In this document: positions 53,921 through 62,081 of the stretch, piece after piece
How the letters are laid out: the number at the start of each line of letters is the position of its first letter
How positions within the stretch are numbered: the stretch's first letter is position 1
From: Kutzneria sp. 744
GTDB lineage: Bacteria; Actinomycetota; Actinomycetes; Mycobacteriales; Pseudonocardiaceae
DNA length: 64,000 nt
Direction of reading: 5' to 3'
Assembly (NCBI RefSeq): GCF_000568255.1
Contig: NZ_KK037166.1
Span: 8,892,740-8,956,739, forward strand
Made by a program: the position numbers and the translations under genes
Notes under the pieces: model-generated
What the model was told of the DNA's origin: nothing
Databases searched by the model: none
The model's input: only the letters and a program-made list of their open reading frames with translations

Positions 53921-55951
53921 CTGGGCAGCACCAAGACCCGCAACCTTGCCGGCTCGACTCAGACCCTCACCTACGACGACGAGGGCAGCCTGGCGACCGC
54001 GCAGGACTCTTCCGGCGCCACCAGCACCTACATCAACGACGCCAGCGGCAACCGCCTCATCACGCGCGACTCCTCCGGCACCACCCTGTCCATCGGCGAC
54101 ATGGAGGTGTACCTCGCCCCTGGCTCCCGCTTCCCGACCGGCAACCGCTACTACGACTTCAACGGGCAGAAGGTTGCCCAGCGCGGCTCGGTCACCGGGC
54201 TCTCCTGGACGCTCAGCGATCATCAGGGCACCGCGTACGCGTCCGTGAACGCGGACACCTTGGCCGTCACTCAGCGGCGTCAGGATCCGTTCGGCAATTC
54301 CCGTGGCCCCGCCACCTTGTGGCCTGACCGCCACGGCTTCGTCGGCGGTCTTCAGGACTCCACCGGTCTCACCCAGCTCGGCGCCCGTGGCTACGACTCC
54401 GCCACTGGCCGCTTCGCCCAGGCCGATCCCGTCGTCGACACCGGCGATCCGCAGCAGATGAACGGCTATTCCTACGCCAACGGATCGCCGATCAGCTCCG
54501 CCGACCCCTCCGGCATGGCCCCGGCCCCGTGCCCCAACACCGCCGGTGCTCGCCCGGCCTGCGGCATCAACGGCCCCGGCATCCCCGGCCACGGCAACCA
54601 GCCCGACCCCCAGCCGGCCCCGAAGCAGAACCAGCCCGCGCCGGCCCCACCCCAGCCCGCACGTTCCAGCTGCAGCTGGTGGTCCCTCGTCTGCGAGATC
54701 GCCCAACAGGCGACGTTTTTCGTGGCCGTCGTAACCGTGGTCGCCGTAGCCGCCACGATCACCTGTGCCATCCTGACAGCAGGTGCTTGTCTGGTTCCCA
54801 TCGGCGTTGCTGCGCTTGAGGGTTCGATGTTCGGCGGCTCCGCGATGCTTATCTCCGGGGCTGTGGCTGCCACTGTGGAAGCGGTGGGGGCCGTCGGTAC
54901 CGCAGTTGCCCTCACGGCAGGTGCCGGTGCTGTCGCCGTGAAGATCGCCGAGGACGTCGCAGACGACCAAGGCGCCCTGGACGGCGCCCTTGCGAAGGGT
55001 GGCGGTAGTCCTGCCCTCAAACCCCCTGGCGAAGAGCCCCCGGTCCTGAAGCCTCCCACGACGAAGCCTGGAGCCACTGAGCCTCCCGTATCCAAGCCAG
55101 CGGCCGAGAGCGATCCCGCAGCGAGGCCGTCAGAGACCTGCGACAGCTTCGTTGCCGGCACCGCGGTCCTGATGGCTGATGGCTCCAGCAAGCCCATTCA
55201 GGACGTTCACGTCGGTGACCAAATCGCCAATAAGGATCCCGACACCGGTCAGGTTCAGATCCACGCTGTAATGGCCACGCATCTCACCGACGACGACACC
55301 GACTTTGTCGACCTGACCGTACAGACACCATCTGGTACCAGCGGCATCACCGTCACGGCCCATCATTTGTTCTGGAACGTGACGACACAACAGTGGGTGG
55401 CCGCGGATAGCCTGAGGCTCGGCGACCGACTGGATACGCCTGGCGGATACACGGCTACGGTTGGTGAAGTTCGACCGCACCAAGGGGGGCGTCGGACTTT
55501 CAATCTGACCGTTGATGCAGTCCATGACTACTATGTAATTGTTGGCCTTAGTTCGGTGCTGGTGCATAACTGTCCTGACAGGGGAAAGTATGGTCAGGTG
55601 CAGCCAGCCGGGTCGGGCAATGAGATTAATCATATGCCGCAGAACGCTTCTACTCCGATTTCCCAGTACAGTGGCCCTGCGATTCGAATGCTACGTGAAG
55701 ACCATCGAGCGCTTTACTCTACGGGCGGCTATATGCAATCTCGAGCCTGGCTTGCCATGCAGAAGGACTTGGTCGGCTCAGGTCGGATCGACCGCGCGCT
55801 GATGAACGACATTAATGATGTCGTTTCGAGATTTCCCGGCAAGTACAACAACGCTATCGGCGAGTTGATCGGCTCACTTTCAAGTAATAGCGCATATCAG
55901 GCGTTGCGGGGAATTCGGAGTGAAGTTTCGGTTCAGCTAGCATTGTGGTAA
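53921..55951 (+). pseudogene. Promoterless orphan RHS-Hint-toxin cassette
   Basis: An open frame that begins in mid-core directly after an in-frame TAG (53918-53920), with no promoter or ribosome site. It repeats the RHS core, then has its own hydrophobic segment, a Pro/Lys/Thr linker, a Hint domain (CDSFVAGTAVLMADG, TAHHLFW, ending VLVHN-C at 55571-55573) and a new 127-residue tip. The tip holds GNEINHMPQ, GPAIRMLREDHRALYSTGG and DINDVVSRFPGKYNNAI, resembling HNH/His-Me-finger polymorphic toxins with an E-x-x-H-M-P and D-H-R active site. ATG 54101 is in frame but internal to the core. Silent as it stands; recombination with copy 1 would express it in frame. Confidence 0.85.
53925..54648 (+). 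repeat. RHS core repeat, copy 2 (in the orphan cassette)
   Basis: The second copy of 51216-51939. Identity breaks at 54649 (A for G), where the two hydrophobic segments start to diverge. Lack of differences over ~724 bp implies recent duplication or ongoing gene conversion. Confidence 0.9.
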
Positions 55952-55984
55952 GGTGATTGGGAGCCCTTTCGATTAGAGGTTAAA

Positions 55985-56530
55985 ATGGATCTAACTGTGG
56001 AGCCCTCGGTAAGTGTAGGACCGCTTACTCTCGGTATGCCCGTGCTTGAAGCGGAGCAGATGCTCTACCGTATCGAGGGTGCTGTAACTCCCGGATCTGA
56101 TGGCCGTCGCAACCCTGGATTTGTTCACTTTCTGTCCGGCATGTCTATTCAAGTTGAACCTGATGACATCGGTAGGCTGCGTTCTGTCCAGATTTATAGA
56201 CCATCTGAAGGCGTGCGTGTTCTGTATAGAGGCGTGTCCCTGTTTGAGACGCCCGCTGACGATCTAATGCGAATTCTGGCTGCGGAGGGACGGCTTGATA
56301 TTGAAGACGATGGGCTCTTCGTTGTCGCGCCCGATTTGTATATGTCCTTTGTTCGAGACACTTTGGCTGACGGGTTGGACGATAACGGGCGATATTTTGA
56401 ATCCCTGCTGATGGCTAGGCCTGGCTATGGGGATCGATACGAGCGCTCAGTCTGGCCTTCTGGGGAATTGGCGGCACCGGTTGTTGGTGATGTCCGCGTG
56501 ATGGATCCTGACCAGGGCTCGTTGTTTTAA
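55985..56530 (+). CDS. Putative immunity protein for the orphan toxin tip
   Basis: A 181-residue soluble, strongly acidic protein (LMRILAAEGRLDIEDDG, DTLADGLDDNGRYF, end VMDPDQGSLF). ATG 55985 follows AGAGG. It starts 33 bp after the orphan toxin stop and is A/T-richer than the core. It probably binds and blocks the HNH-like tip; acidity suits a nuclease inhibitor. Whether it is transcribed while the tip is silent cannot be told from sequence. Confidence 0.75.
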   Translation: MDLTVEPSVSVGPLTLGMPVLEAEQMLYRIEGAVTPGSDGRRNPGFVHFLSGMSIQVEPDDIGRLRSVQIYRPSEGVRVLYRGVSLFETPADDLMRILAAEGRLDIEDDGLFVVAPDLYMSFVRDTLADGLDDNGRYFESLLMARPGYGDRYERSVWPSGELAAPVVGDVRVMDPDQGSLF

Positions 56531-56551
56531 CTCGCCGAGCCCGTTCTGCTT

Positions 56552-57008
56552 ATGGAAGAGTCTTGGCTTGGGAGGTCATGGTCGATCCTGGCGGATGATC
56601 CCGAATGAATGCGTCGAGGCTGCAGTTCGGCTGATTCTCGAAGGAGTTGATGGTTGGGTTGACATAGGATTTCTGTACACTGCGAGCTGTTGGATGTCCA
56701 CATCTTTAGGCGCCGATCGGCCGGTGGATTTCGGGCGGAAAGTTAGGCTTGGGGAAATTTCACACTCAGGTTGAGTGGGAAGTTTCGATCTTGCTGCAAC
56801 TTTGGTTGAGGGTAAGAAGGTTGGCTGTCCGATTGGGTGATAGTCCAACCCGAGTTCACACTTGTCCAATGATTTTAAGATTTCGGAATGCCGGATTGAT
56901 TCTATTGATGACCGATTATTTGAAGAGTGTAAATCGGAGGGCTGGCCGGTTTCCTTTGATATAGGCGCCTGTCGAAAGCCGGACTCTTGCCGCTCGCAAT
57001 CGCGTTGA
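56552..57008 (+). pseudogene. Decayed gene of immunity type
   Basis: ATG 56552 starts MEESWLGRSWSILADDPE and stops, but the next frame continues smoothly (NECVEAAVRLILEGVDGW, VDIGFLYTA). That frame then stays coding-like to 57008 (FDLAATLVEGKKVGCPIG; LSNDFKISECRIDSIDDRLF; CKSEGWPVSFD) apart from stops at 56772, 56838 and 56841. One frameshift and three stops mean it is dead. Low G+C and place right after two immunity genes suggest a third immunity gene whose toxin tip is gone. Confidence 0.65.
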
Positions 57009-57130
57009 TGAAGGTGGGCGGTATAGAGAGGAAACGGCGAAATGGGGGGTTCGGGCGGTTGTGATCGGAGCAGACCCTTGCGGTGTTCGGCGGGATAGAC
57101 TGGCCGGACCTGGTGTAGGGGAGGGCCCGA

Positions 57131-58750
57131 GTGTCGGATACGCCGTTGATCCGGAGTCTGCGCGCGGCGGTGGAGGCGGTGCCGGGGGACGTGACGCTGA
57201 GGCTGCACCTGGCGGAGCAGCTGCTGGCGGTGGGGGACGGCGAAGGGGCGGCGGAGCAGGCGGCGACGGCGCTGCAACATGATCCGATGTCGGGGGCGGC
57301 GAGGGCTGTGCTCGGGAGGGCGCTGGGGATCCCAGGGGAGCGCGGGGGCAGGCCGGCGGAAGTGGCGCGGGCCGTAGCGGAGCCGGAAGCGGACTTAGGG
57401 GAGTCTGAAGCGAACGCGGAGCGGCTGCGGACGACGGCGGAGCCGGAGGAGCAGCTGGCGGAGCCGGAGCGAGCGGAAGCGCAGCGACGGCCGGAGCCTG
57501 AATGGACGGTGAAGCCGGAGCACGCGGAAGCGGAGCGGGAGGCGAAGCCGGCGGAGCTGGAGCGCGCGGAGGCGGAACCTGCGGAGCAAGAGCAGGTGAA
57601 GGCGGAGCCGGAACCAGCGAAAGCGGAGCAAAAGGCGAAGCCGACAGAGCCTGAACTGGCGAAGGTGGAGCCGGAGCAAGAAAAGGCGAAGCCCCGAGAG
57701 CCGAAGCACGCGGGAGCGGAGCAAGAGGCGAAGCCGGCGGAGCGAGCGCGGGCGAAGGCGGAACCCAAAGACGCCCAAGAACCCCGAGAACCCCAAGAGC
57801 CGGAAGCCCAAGAGCCTGTGCCGGTGGGGGAAGTGGTGTTCGACTGGGCGGCCGCCGAAGAAGAGCTGGGATTCCTGGACGTCGAAGAAGGCCGGATCAC
57901 GCTGAACGACGTGGGAGGCCTGAAGGCGGTGAAGGAGAGGCTGGAAGCGGCCTTTCTGGCGCCGATGAGGAACCCGGAGCTCCGCAGGCTGTACGGGAAG
58001 AACACGAGGGGCGGCCTGATGTTGTACGGCCCGCCGGGGTGTGGGAAGACGTTCATGGCCCGGGCGGTGGCGGGGGAGTTGGGGGCGAAGTTCATCTCGG
58101 TGACGCTGTCGGATGTGCTGGACATGTACATCGGCCAGTCGGAGCGGAACCTGCACGAGATGTTCGAGACGGCCCGGAGGAACGCGCCGTGCGTGCTGTT
58201 CCTGGACGAGGTGGACGCGCTGGGGCAGAAGAGGAGCCAACTGAGGTCCTCGGCGATGCGGGGCACGGTGAACCAGCTGCTGGTGGAGCTGGACGACGTG
58301 AGGGACAGCAACGAAGGTGTCTTCGTGCTGGCGGCGACGAACCATCCCTGGGACGTGGACACGGCGCTGAGGAGGCCAGGGCGGTTCGACCGGACGCTGC
58401 TGGTGCTGCCGCCGGACGGAGAGGCGAGGCAGGCGATCCTGAGGTACCACCTGAAAGGGAGGCACGCGGAAGGGATCGACATCGCGAAGCTGGCGAAGCG
58501 CACGGAGGGCTACTCGGGGGCGGATCTGGCGCACGCCTGTGATGTGGCGGCGGAGAAGGCGCTGCTGGACTCGGTCCGGAGTGGACGGACGAGGATGATC
58601 GGGGCGAAGGACCTGGAAGAGGCGCTGAAGGAAGTGCGGCCGTCGACGGGGCCCTGGTTCGCGGCGGCGAGGAACGTGGCGATGTTCGCCAACGAAGGCG
58701 GACAGTACGACGAGCTGCTGGCCTATATGAAGAAGCACCGGCTGGCCTGA
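57131..58750 (+). CDS. AAA+ ATPase with TPR-like N-terminus and long charged linker
   Basis: A 539-residue protein in three parts. Residues 1-70: a TPR-like helical region (RLHLAEQLLAVGDGEGAAEQ). Residues ~75-235: a low-complexity Glu/Ala/Lys/Pro linker of repeats such as EPEWTVKPEHAEAE and KAEPEPAKAEQKAKP. Residues ~255-539: a classic AAA module with Walker A GPPGCGKT at ~300, Walker B LFLDEVDAL at ~357, a sensor AATNHPWDVD and the arginine-finger region RRPGRFDR. It resembles Cdc48/Vps4/ClpV-free AAA unfoldases. GTG 57131 follows GGGGAGGG. It is 5 bp ahead of the TPR membrane gene, so the pair likely form one machine; the substrate is unknown. Confidence 0.85.
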   Translation: MSDTPLIRSLRAAVEAVPGDVTLRLHLAEQLLAVGDGEGAAEQAATALQHDPMSGAARAVLGRALGIPGERGGRPAEVARAVAEPEADLGESEANAERLRTTAEPEEQLAEPERAEAQRRPEPEWTVKPEHAEAEREAKPAELERAEAEPAEQEQVKAEPEPAKAEQKAKPTEPELAKVEPEQEKAKPREPKHAGAEQEAKPAERARAKAEPKDAQEPREPQEPEAQEPVPVGEVVFDWAAAEEELGFLDVEEGRITLNDVGGLKAVKERLEAAFLAPMRNPELRRLYGKNTRGGLMLYGPPGCGKTFMARAVAGELGAKFISVTLSDVLDMYIGQSERNLHEMFETARRNAPCVLFLDEVDALGQKRSQLRSSAMRGTVNQLLVELDDVRDSNEGVFVLAATNHPWDVDTALRRPGRFDRTLLVLPPDGEARQAILRYHLKGRHAEGIDIAKLAKRTEGYSGADLAHACDVAAEKALLDSVRSGRTRMIGAKDLEEALKEVRPSTGPWFAAARNVAMFANEGGQYDELLAYMKKHRLA

Positions 58751-58755
58751 GCGAA

Positions 58756-59763
58756 ATGGACAGCATCGGCCGGGCGAGAACGCTGATCGACCTGGGGCGC
58801 CACGAGCAGGCCCGGGCGGAGCTGGCGAAGGCCCTGGCGGACGACCCGGCCTCGACGGAAGCCTGGTGCCTGATGGCCCAGTGCGAACAGAAGGCGGGCG
58901 ACCCGCAGGCGATGCTGCACGCGGCGAGGCAGGCGCTGGCGTCCAACCCGGACAGTGAATGGGCGCACCGGCTGCAGTCGCTGGCCCTGCACAAGCTGCG
59001 CAGGCACGAAGAGGCGATCGCGGCGGCGAGGGAAGCGACGAGGCTGGCCCCACATCAGTGGCAACAGTACGTGGTGCTGGTGACGGCGCTGATCCCGTTG
59101 CTGGACAAGCACTATGTCGAAGCGACGGAGGCGGCGGACCAGGCGGTGCAGCTGGCGCCGCTGCAAGCGGAGACGCACCTGACGAGGGGCGTCCTCAACG
59201 GGGCCAAAGGGAATCTGCCGGAGGCGGAGCGGAACTACCGCGAGGCGCTGAGGCTGGACCCGGAGAACGCGGCGGCCCGGAACAACCTGGCGACGATCGA
59301 GCTGAGGAGCAACAACCTCGAAGCGGCGACGGCGGGTTTCGCGGCGGCGCTGGCGGAGAACCCGAGACTCCAGGTGGCGAGGGACAACATCGACCTGGTG
59401 TGTCGCAGGGTCCTCAGGGGCGCCCGCCTGGCGGCGCAGACGGTGTTCATCGGCACGGGCTTCGTGACGATCACGTACGACGGCGGCCCGCTGTTCCCGA
59501 CGGTGGTGGCGGCGCTGCTGGCGATCATGTGGCTGGTGATGGTGGCCAAGCTGGTGGGACGCCTGGCCAAACCGGTGCGAAGCCACCTGGGCCGGTTGAT
59601 ACGCAACGACCGCCGCCACACGCCGACGGTGCTGTCCACAGTGGCCTTCATCGCGGCCGCGCTGGCGGCCGCCTGGATGCCGGTCTCCGTGCTGACGGCC
59701 GGCATCCTGGCCACCGTCGTCTACTTCGTCACCGACCGACTGCGGCGCGCAAGGACTGCTTGA
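58756..59763 (+). CDS. TPR protein with C-terminal membrane helices
   Basis: A 335-residue protein. Residues 1-215 hold about six TPR units (for example NLPEAERNYREALRLDPENA). Residues ~230-335 hold three hydrophobic helices (PTVVAALLAIMWLVMVAKLV; LSTVAFIAAALAAAW; VLTAGILATVVYFV) and a basic tail. It would place TPRs in the cytoplasm at the membrane, as a docking site for the AAA+ partner encoded 5 bp upstream. Its last 12 codons lie in the first 47-bp direct repeat. Confidence 0.85.
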   Translation: MDSIGRARTLIDLGRHEQARAELAKALADDPASTEAWCLMAQCEQKAGDPQAMLHAARQALASNPDSEWAHRLQSLALHKLRRHEEAIAAAREATRLAPHQWQQYVVLVTALIPLLDKHYVEATEAADQAVQLAPLQAETHLTRGVLNGAKGNLPEAERNYREALRLDPENAAARNNLATIELRSNNLEAATAGFAAALAENPRLQVARDNIDLVCRRVLRGARLAAQTVFIGTGFVTITYDGGPLFPTVVAALLAIMWLVMVAKLVGRLAKPVRSHLGRLIRNDRRHTPTVLSTVAFIAAALAAAWMPVSVLTAGILATVVYFVTDRLRRARTA

Positions 59764-59771
59764 GCGAGCCG
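59725..59771. repeat. 47-bp direct repeat, left copy
   Basis: Identical to 60534-60580. On the plus strand it encodes the C-terminus FVTDRLRRARTA and stop of the TPR protein. Flanking bases differ on both sides, which sets its limits. Confidence 0.9.
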
Positions 59772-59881
59772 CGTAATATAGCTTACCGTAGTTTGTGGTG
59801 ACAGTGGGTAGCCTGTTTCGGTGTGGAGGCCCCTCGGTATGCTGGGACCTGTCCGTCCGTACCCGGTCTGGTGGAGGCCTC

Positions 59882-60076
59882 ATGAGCACGTCTGACGCGG
59901 ACTACACCAGGCTGCCCGCCCGTCCGCTGCTCTCGGTGGAGGAATTGCTGGCCGCGAAACACACCCAGCCGATCCAGTCCCTCGACGACCTGGCGGCCGA
60001 CACTTTCGAATCGGACGAGGAGTTGGACGAGTTTCTCGCCTTCAACTACTCGGAACGTCATCGAGACATCGCGTGA
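59882..60076 (+). CDS. VapB-like antitoxin
   Basis: A 64-residue acidic protein starting at ATG 59882 after GGAGG. It has the pattern LPARPLLSVEELLAAKHTQP then a D/E-rich end (ESDEELDEFLAFNYSERHRD), which is the toxin-neutralising tail typical of antitoxins paired with PIN toxins. No clear DNA-binding fold is seen. The stop overlaps the toxin start by 4 bp (GTGA). A TATGCT -10-like hexamer lies at 59838. Confidence 0.75.
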   Translation: MSTSDADYTRLPARPLLSVEELLAAKHTQPIQSLDDLAADTFESDEELDEFLAFNYSERHRDIA

Positions 60077-60489
60077 GTGTGGTGATGCAACCGGTCATCC
60101 TCGACACCGACGTCGCCTCCCTAAGCCACAAGCGCAAGCTGACCGGGCCGCTGGCCGCTCGCCTGATCGGCAGGCGTCCGCTCATCACCTTCGTGACCTT
60201 CGGTGAACTCACCAAGTGGACCGAGATCAGGCATTGGGGCACCCGTAGTCGGCAGGAACTGGCGGACTGGCTTTCCGGCATCCCGATTCTTCCGGGCGAC
60301 GAGCCCGTAGCCGCCACCTGGGGCCGACTCTCGGCGGCTGGCACGTTGCGCGGCCGTCCGCGCCCGGTCAATGACATGTGGATCGCCGCTTGCGCGCTGA
60401 CCTATGACCTGCCGCTGGCGACGTTGAATGTCAAGGACTACGCGGACTTCAAGGAGTACCACGGCCTTCGCCTGCTCGGTGTCGACTGA
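60073..60489 (+). CDS. VapC-like PIN-domain toxin
   Basis: A 138-residue PIN-domain RNase. The metal-binding acids are Asp in ILDTDVASL, Glu in VTFGELTKW and Asp in RPVNDMWIAACAL, plus a Asp near TLNVKDYADF. VapC toxins cut tRNA or rRNA and stop translation. GTG 60073 overlaps the antitoxin stop. The two genes are enclosed by the 47-bp repeats. Confidence 0.9.
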   Translation: MSVVMQPVILDTDVASLSHKRKLTGPLAARLIGRRPLITFVTFGELTKWTEIRHWGTRSRQELADWLSGIPILPGDEPVAATWGRLSAAGTLRGRPRPVNDMWIAACALTYDLPLATLNVKDYADFKEYHGLRLLGVD

Positions 60490-60533
60490 CCGACCACCGT
60501 GTTGGTGGGGCCGAGGCTGGCGCCGCGGCCCCG

Positions 60534-60580
60534 TTCGTCACCGACCGACTGCGGCGCGCAAGGACTGCTTGAGCGAGCCG
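60534..60580. repeat. 47-bp direct repeat, right copy
   Basis: Same sequence as 59725-59771. Read on the minus strand it encodes the C-terminus SLKQSLRAAVGR and the stop of hpnH. No tRNA gene or integrase is near. Confidence 0.9.
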
Positions 60581-61548
60581 AGCGTGGCCAACACGGCGGT
60601 GGGCTCGTACCCGCAATGCGCCATGCAGTTGGCGCAGCGGGGATCCTTGCCCCGGCCGTAGGCGTCCCAGTCGGTGTCGTCGATGAGCTCCCGGTAGGTC
60701 TTGGCGTAGCCGTCGGACATCAGGTAGCACGGCTTCTGCCACCCCAGCAGGGAATACGACGGAATGCCCCACGCGGTGCAGGAGAAGTCGACCTTGCCCT
60801 CGAGGAAGTCCAGGAACAGCGGGGAGTGGTTGAGACGCCACCGCTTGCGCCGGCCGTCGGCGAAGGCCTTGCGGAACAGCTCCCGCGTCTCCTGCACGCC
60901 CAGGAAGTGCTCCTGGTCGGGCGCCTTCTCGTAGGCGTAGGCGGGCGAGATCATCATCTCGCTGACCTTGAGGTCGTCGTTGAGGTAGTCGAGCACCTCG
61001 ATGACGGTCTGCGGGGTGTCGGTGTTGAAGAACGTGGTGTTGGTGGTGACCCGGAACCCGCGCTGCTGCAACTCCTTCACCGCGGCGACGGCCTCGTCGA
61101 ACACGCCGTCCTTGTCCACGGACAGGTCGTGCCGCTCCTTCAGGCCGTCGATGTGCACGGCGAAGGCGAAGTACTTGGAGGGCTTGAAGTCGAACTTGTC
61201 GATGCGCTTGCGCAGCAGCACGGCGTTGGTGCACAGGAACACGTACTTCTTGCGCCGCACCAGCTCGTTGACGATCTCGTCGATCTGGGGGTGCATGAGC
61301 GGCTCGCCGCCGGCGATGGAGACCATCGGGGCGCCGCACTCCTCGATGGCGTTGATCGCGCGCTCGACCGGCATGCGCTGGCGCAGCAGGTCGTGGGGCT
61401 GCTGGATCTTGCCGCAGCCCGCGCATTTGAGGTTGCAGGCGAACAGGGGCTCCAGCTCGACGATGAGCGGGAACTTCTCGCGCCGGCGCAGCTTCTGCCC
61501 GAGCAGATAGCCGGCGATCCGCAGGCTCTGGTGCAACGGCATGTTCAC
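60538..61548 (-). CDS. hpnH: Adenosyl-hopene transferase HpnH (radical SAM)
   Basis: A 336-residue radical SAM enzyme. The iron-sulfur Cys triad is CNLKCAGC (CxxxCxxC) at residues ~38-45, followed by SIAGGEPLMHPQIDE and a late Cys-rich SCTAWG and CANCMAHCGYEP. HpnH adds 5'-deoxyadenosyl to hopene to make adenosylhopane, the first step to side-chain hopanoids. GTG 61548 has AGAGG before it and overlaps the hpnG stop by 4 bp. Its last 14 codons lie in the right 47-bp repeat. Confidence 0.95.
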   Translation of the reverse strand: MNMPLHQSLRIAGYLLGQKLRRREKFPLIVELEPLFACNLKCAGCGKIQQPHDLLRQRMPVERAINAIEECGAPMVSIAGGEPLMHPQIDEIVNELVRRKKYVFLCTNAVLLRKRIDKFDFKPSKYFAFAVHIDGLKERHDLSVDKDGVFDEAVAAVKELQQRGFRVTTNTTFFNTDTPQTVIEVLDYLNDDLKVSEMMISPAYAYEKAPDQEHFLGVQETRELFRKAFADGRRKRWRLNHSPLFLDFLEGKVDFSCTAWGIPSYSLLGWQKPCYLMSDGYAKTYRELIDDTDWDAYGRGKDPRCANCMAHCGYEPTAVLATLGSLKQSLRAAVGR

Positions 61549-62081
61549 TGGTGGACCTCTTTCACTTGCGACTCCGCCCAGTGCCGCAGCACCGGGCCGA
61601 TAGCGGCGAGGCGGCGCAGCGCCACGACGCCGCCGCCGAGGGTTGCCGGTCCCAGTAGCGGCCGGGACGGCGTGTCGACGATGGCCCGCACCACGGCGTG
61701 CGGGCGATCGCCGGCGAGTGTGAGCACGCGGGCGGACTCCATGTCCACGGCCAGCGCGCCGGTGCTGCCAGCGAGTTCGGAGCGTTCGAACGAGTGCACC
61801 ACGTGGTCGCTGAAGGCGATCGGCCCGTGGTGCACGACGAAGCCGTTGCCACGCAACGACAACGCCAACGAGAGGTCGTCGACGACGAGGTCGCCGGGGG
61901 TGATGCCGTCGACGAGGGCCCCGGCGAGCCCGGCGACGACCAAGGGCACGCCGGGCGCGGGCGAGAGCCGGGAGGGGTGCCGTACACCCATCCCGACGGC
62001 GATCACCGGCACGCCACGCAGCCCGCGTCGCAACGCGAACTGCTCGATCCGCAGCGCGGTGGCGACGACGAGATCAGCCAT
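61545..62081 (-). CDS. hpnG: Adenosylhopane nucleosidase/phosphorylase HpnG
   Basis: A 178-residue protein of the purine-nucleoside-phosphorylase/MTA-nucleosidase fold, shorter than ordinary nucleosidases. It has VVAGLAGALVDGITPGDLVV and the substrate-site VDMESARVL with the conserved Met-Glu. HpnG removes adenine from adenosylhopane to give ribosylhopane. ATG 62081 lies inside the end of the cyclase gene (8-bp overlap). Confidence 0.9.
   Translation of the reverse strand: MADLVVATALRIEQFALRRGLRGVPVIAVGMGVRHPSRLSPAPGVPLVVAGLAGALVDGITPGDLVVDDLSLALSLRGNGFVVHHGPIAFSDHVVHSFERSELAGSTGALAVDMESARVLTLAGDRPHAVVRAIVDTPSRPLLGPATLGGGVVALRRLAAIGPVLRHWAESQVKEVHQ

Noticed and set aside
54101..55951. Orphan cassette as an independent gene from ATG 54101
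   Set aside because: The ATG is an internal core codon shared with the complete toxin gene; there is no promoter or ribosome site and no signal peptide, so it is described as a silent cassette.
57350..57840. Repeats in the AAA+ gene as a CRISPR-like array
   Set aside because: They are irregular codon-level Glu/Ala/Lys/Pro repeats within one open frame, without uniform repeats and spacers. I saw no CRISPR array anywhere in the window.
59725..60580. 47-bp repeats as phage or ICE attachment sites in a tRNA
   Set aside because: No tRNA, integrase or phage gene is present; only the toxin-antitoxin genes lie between them.
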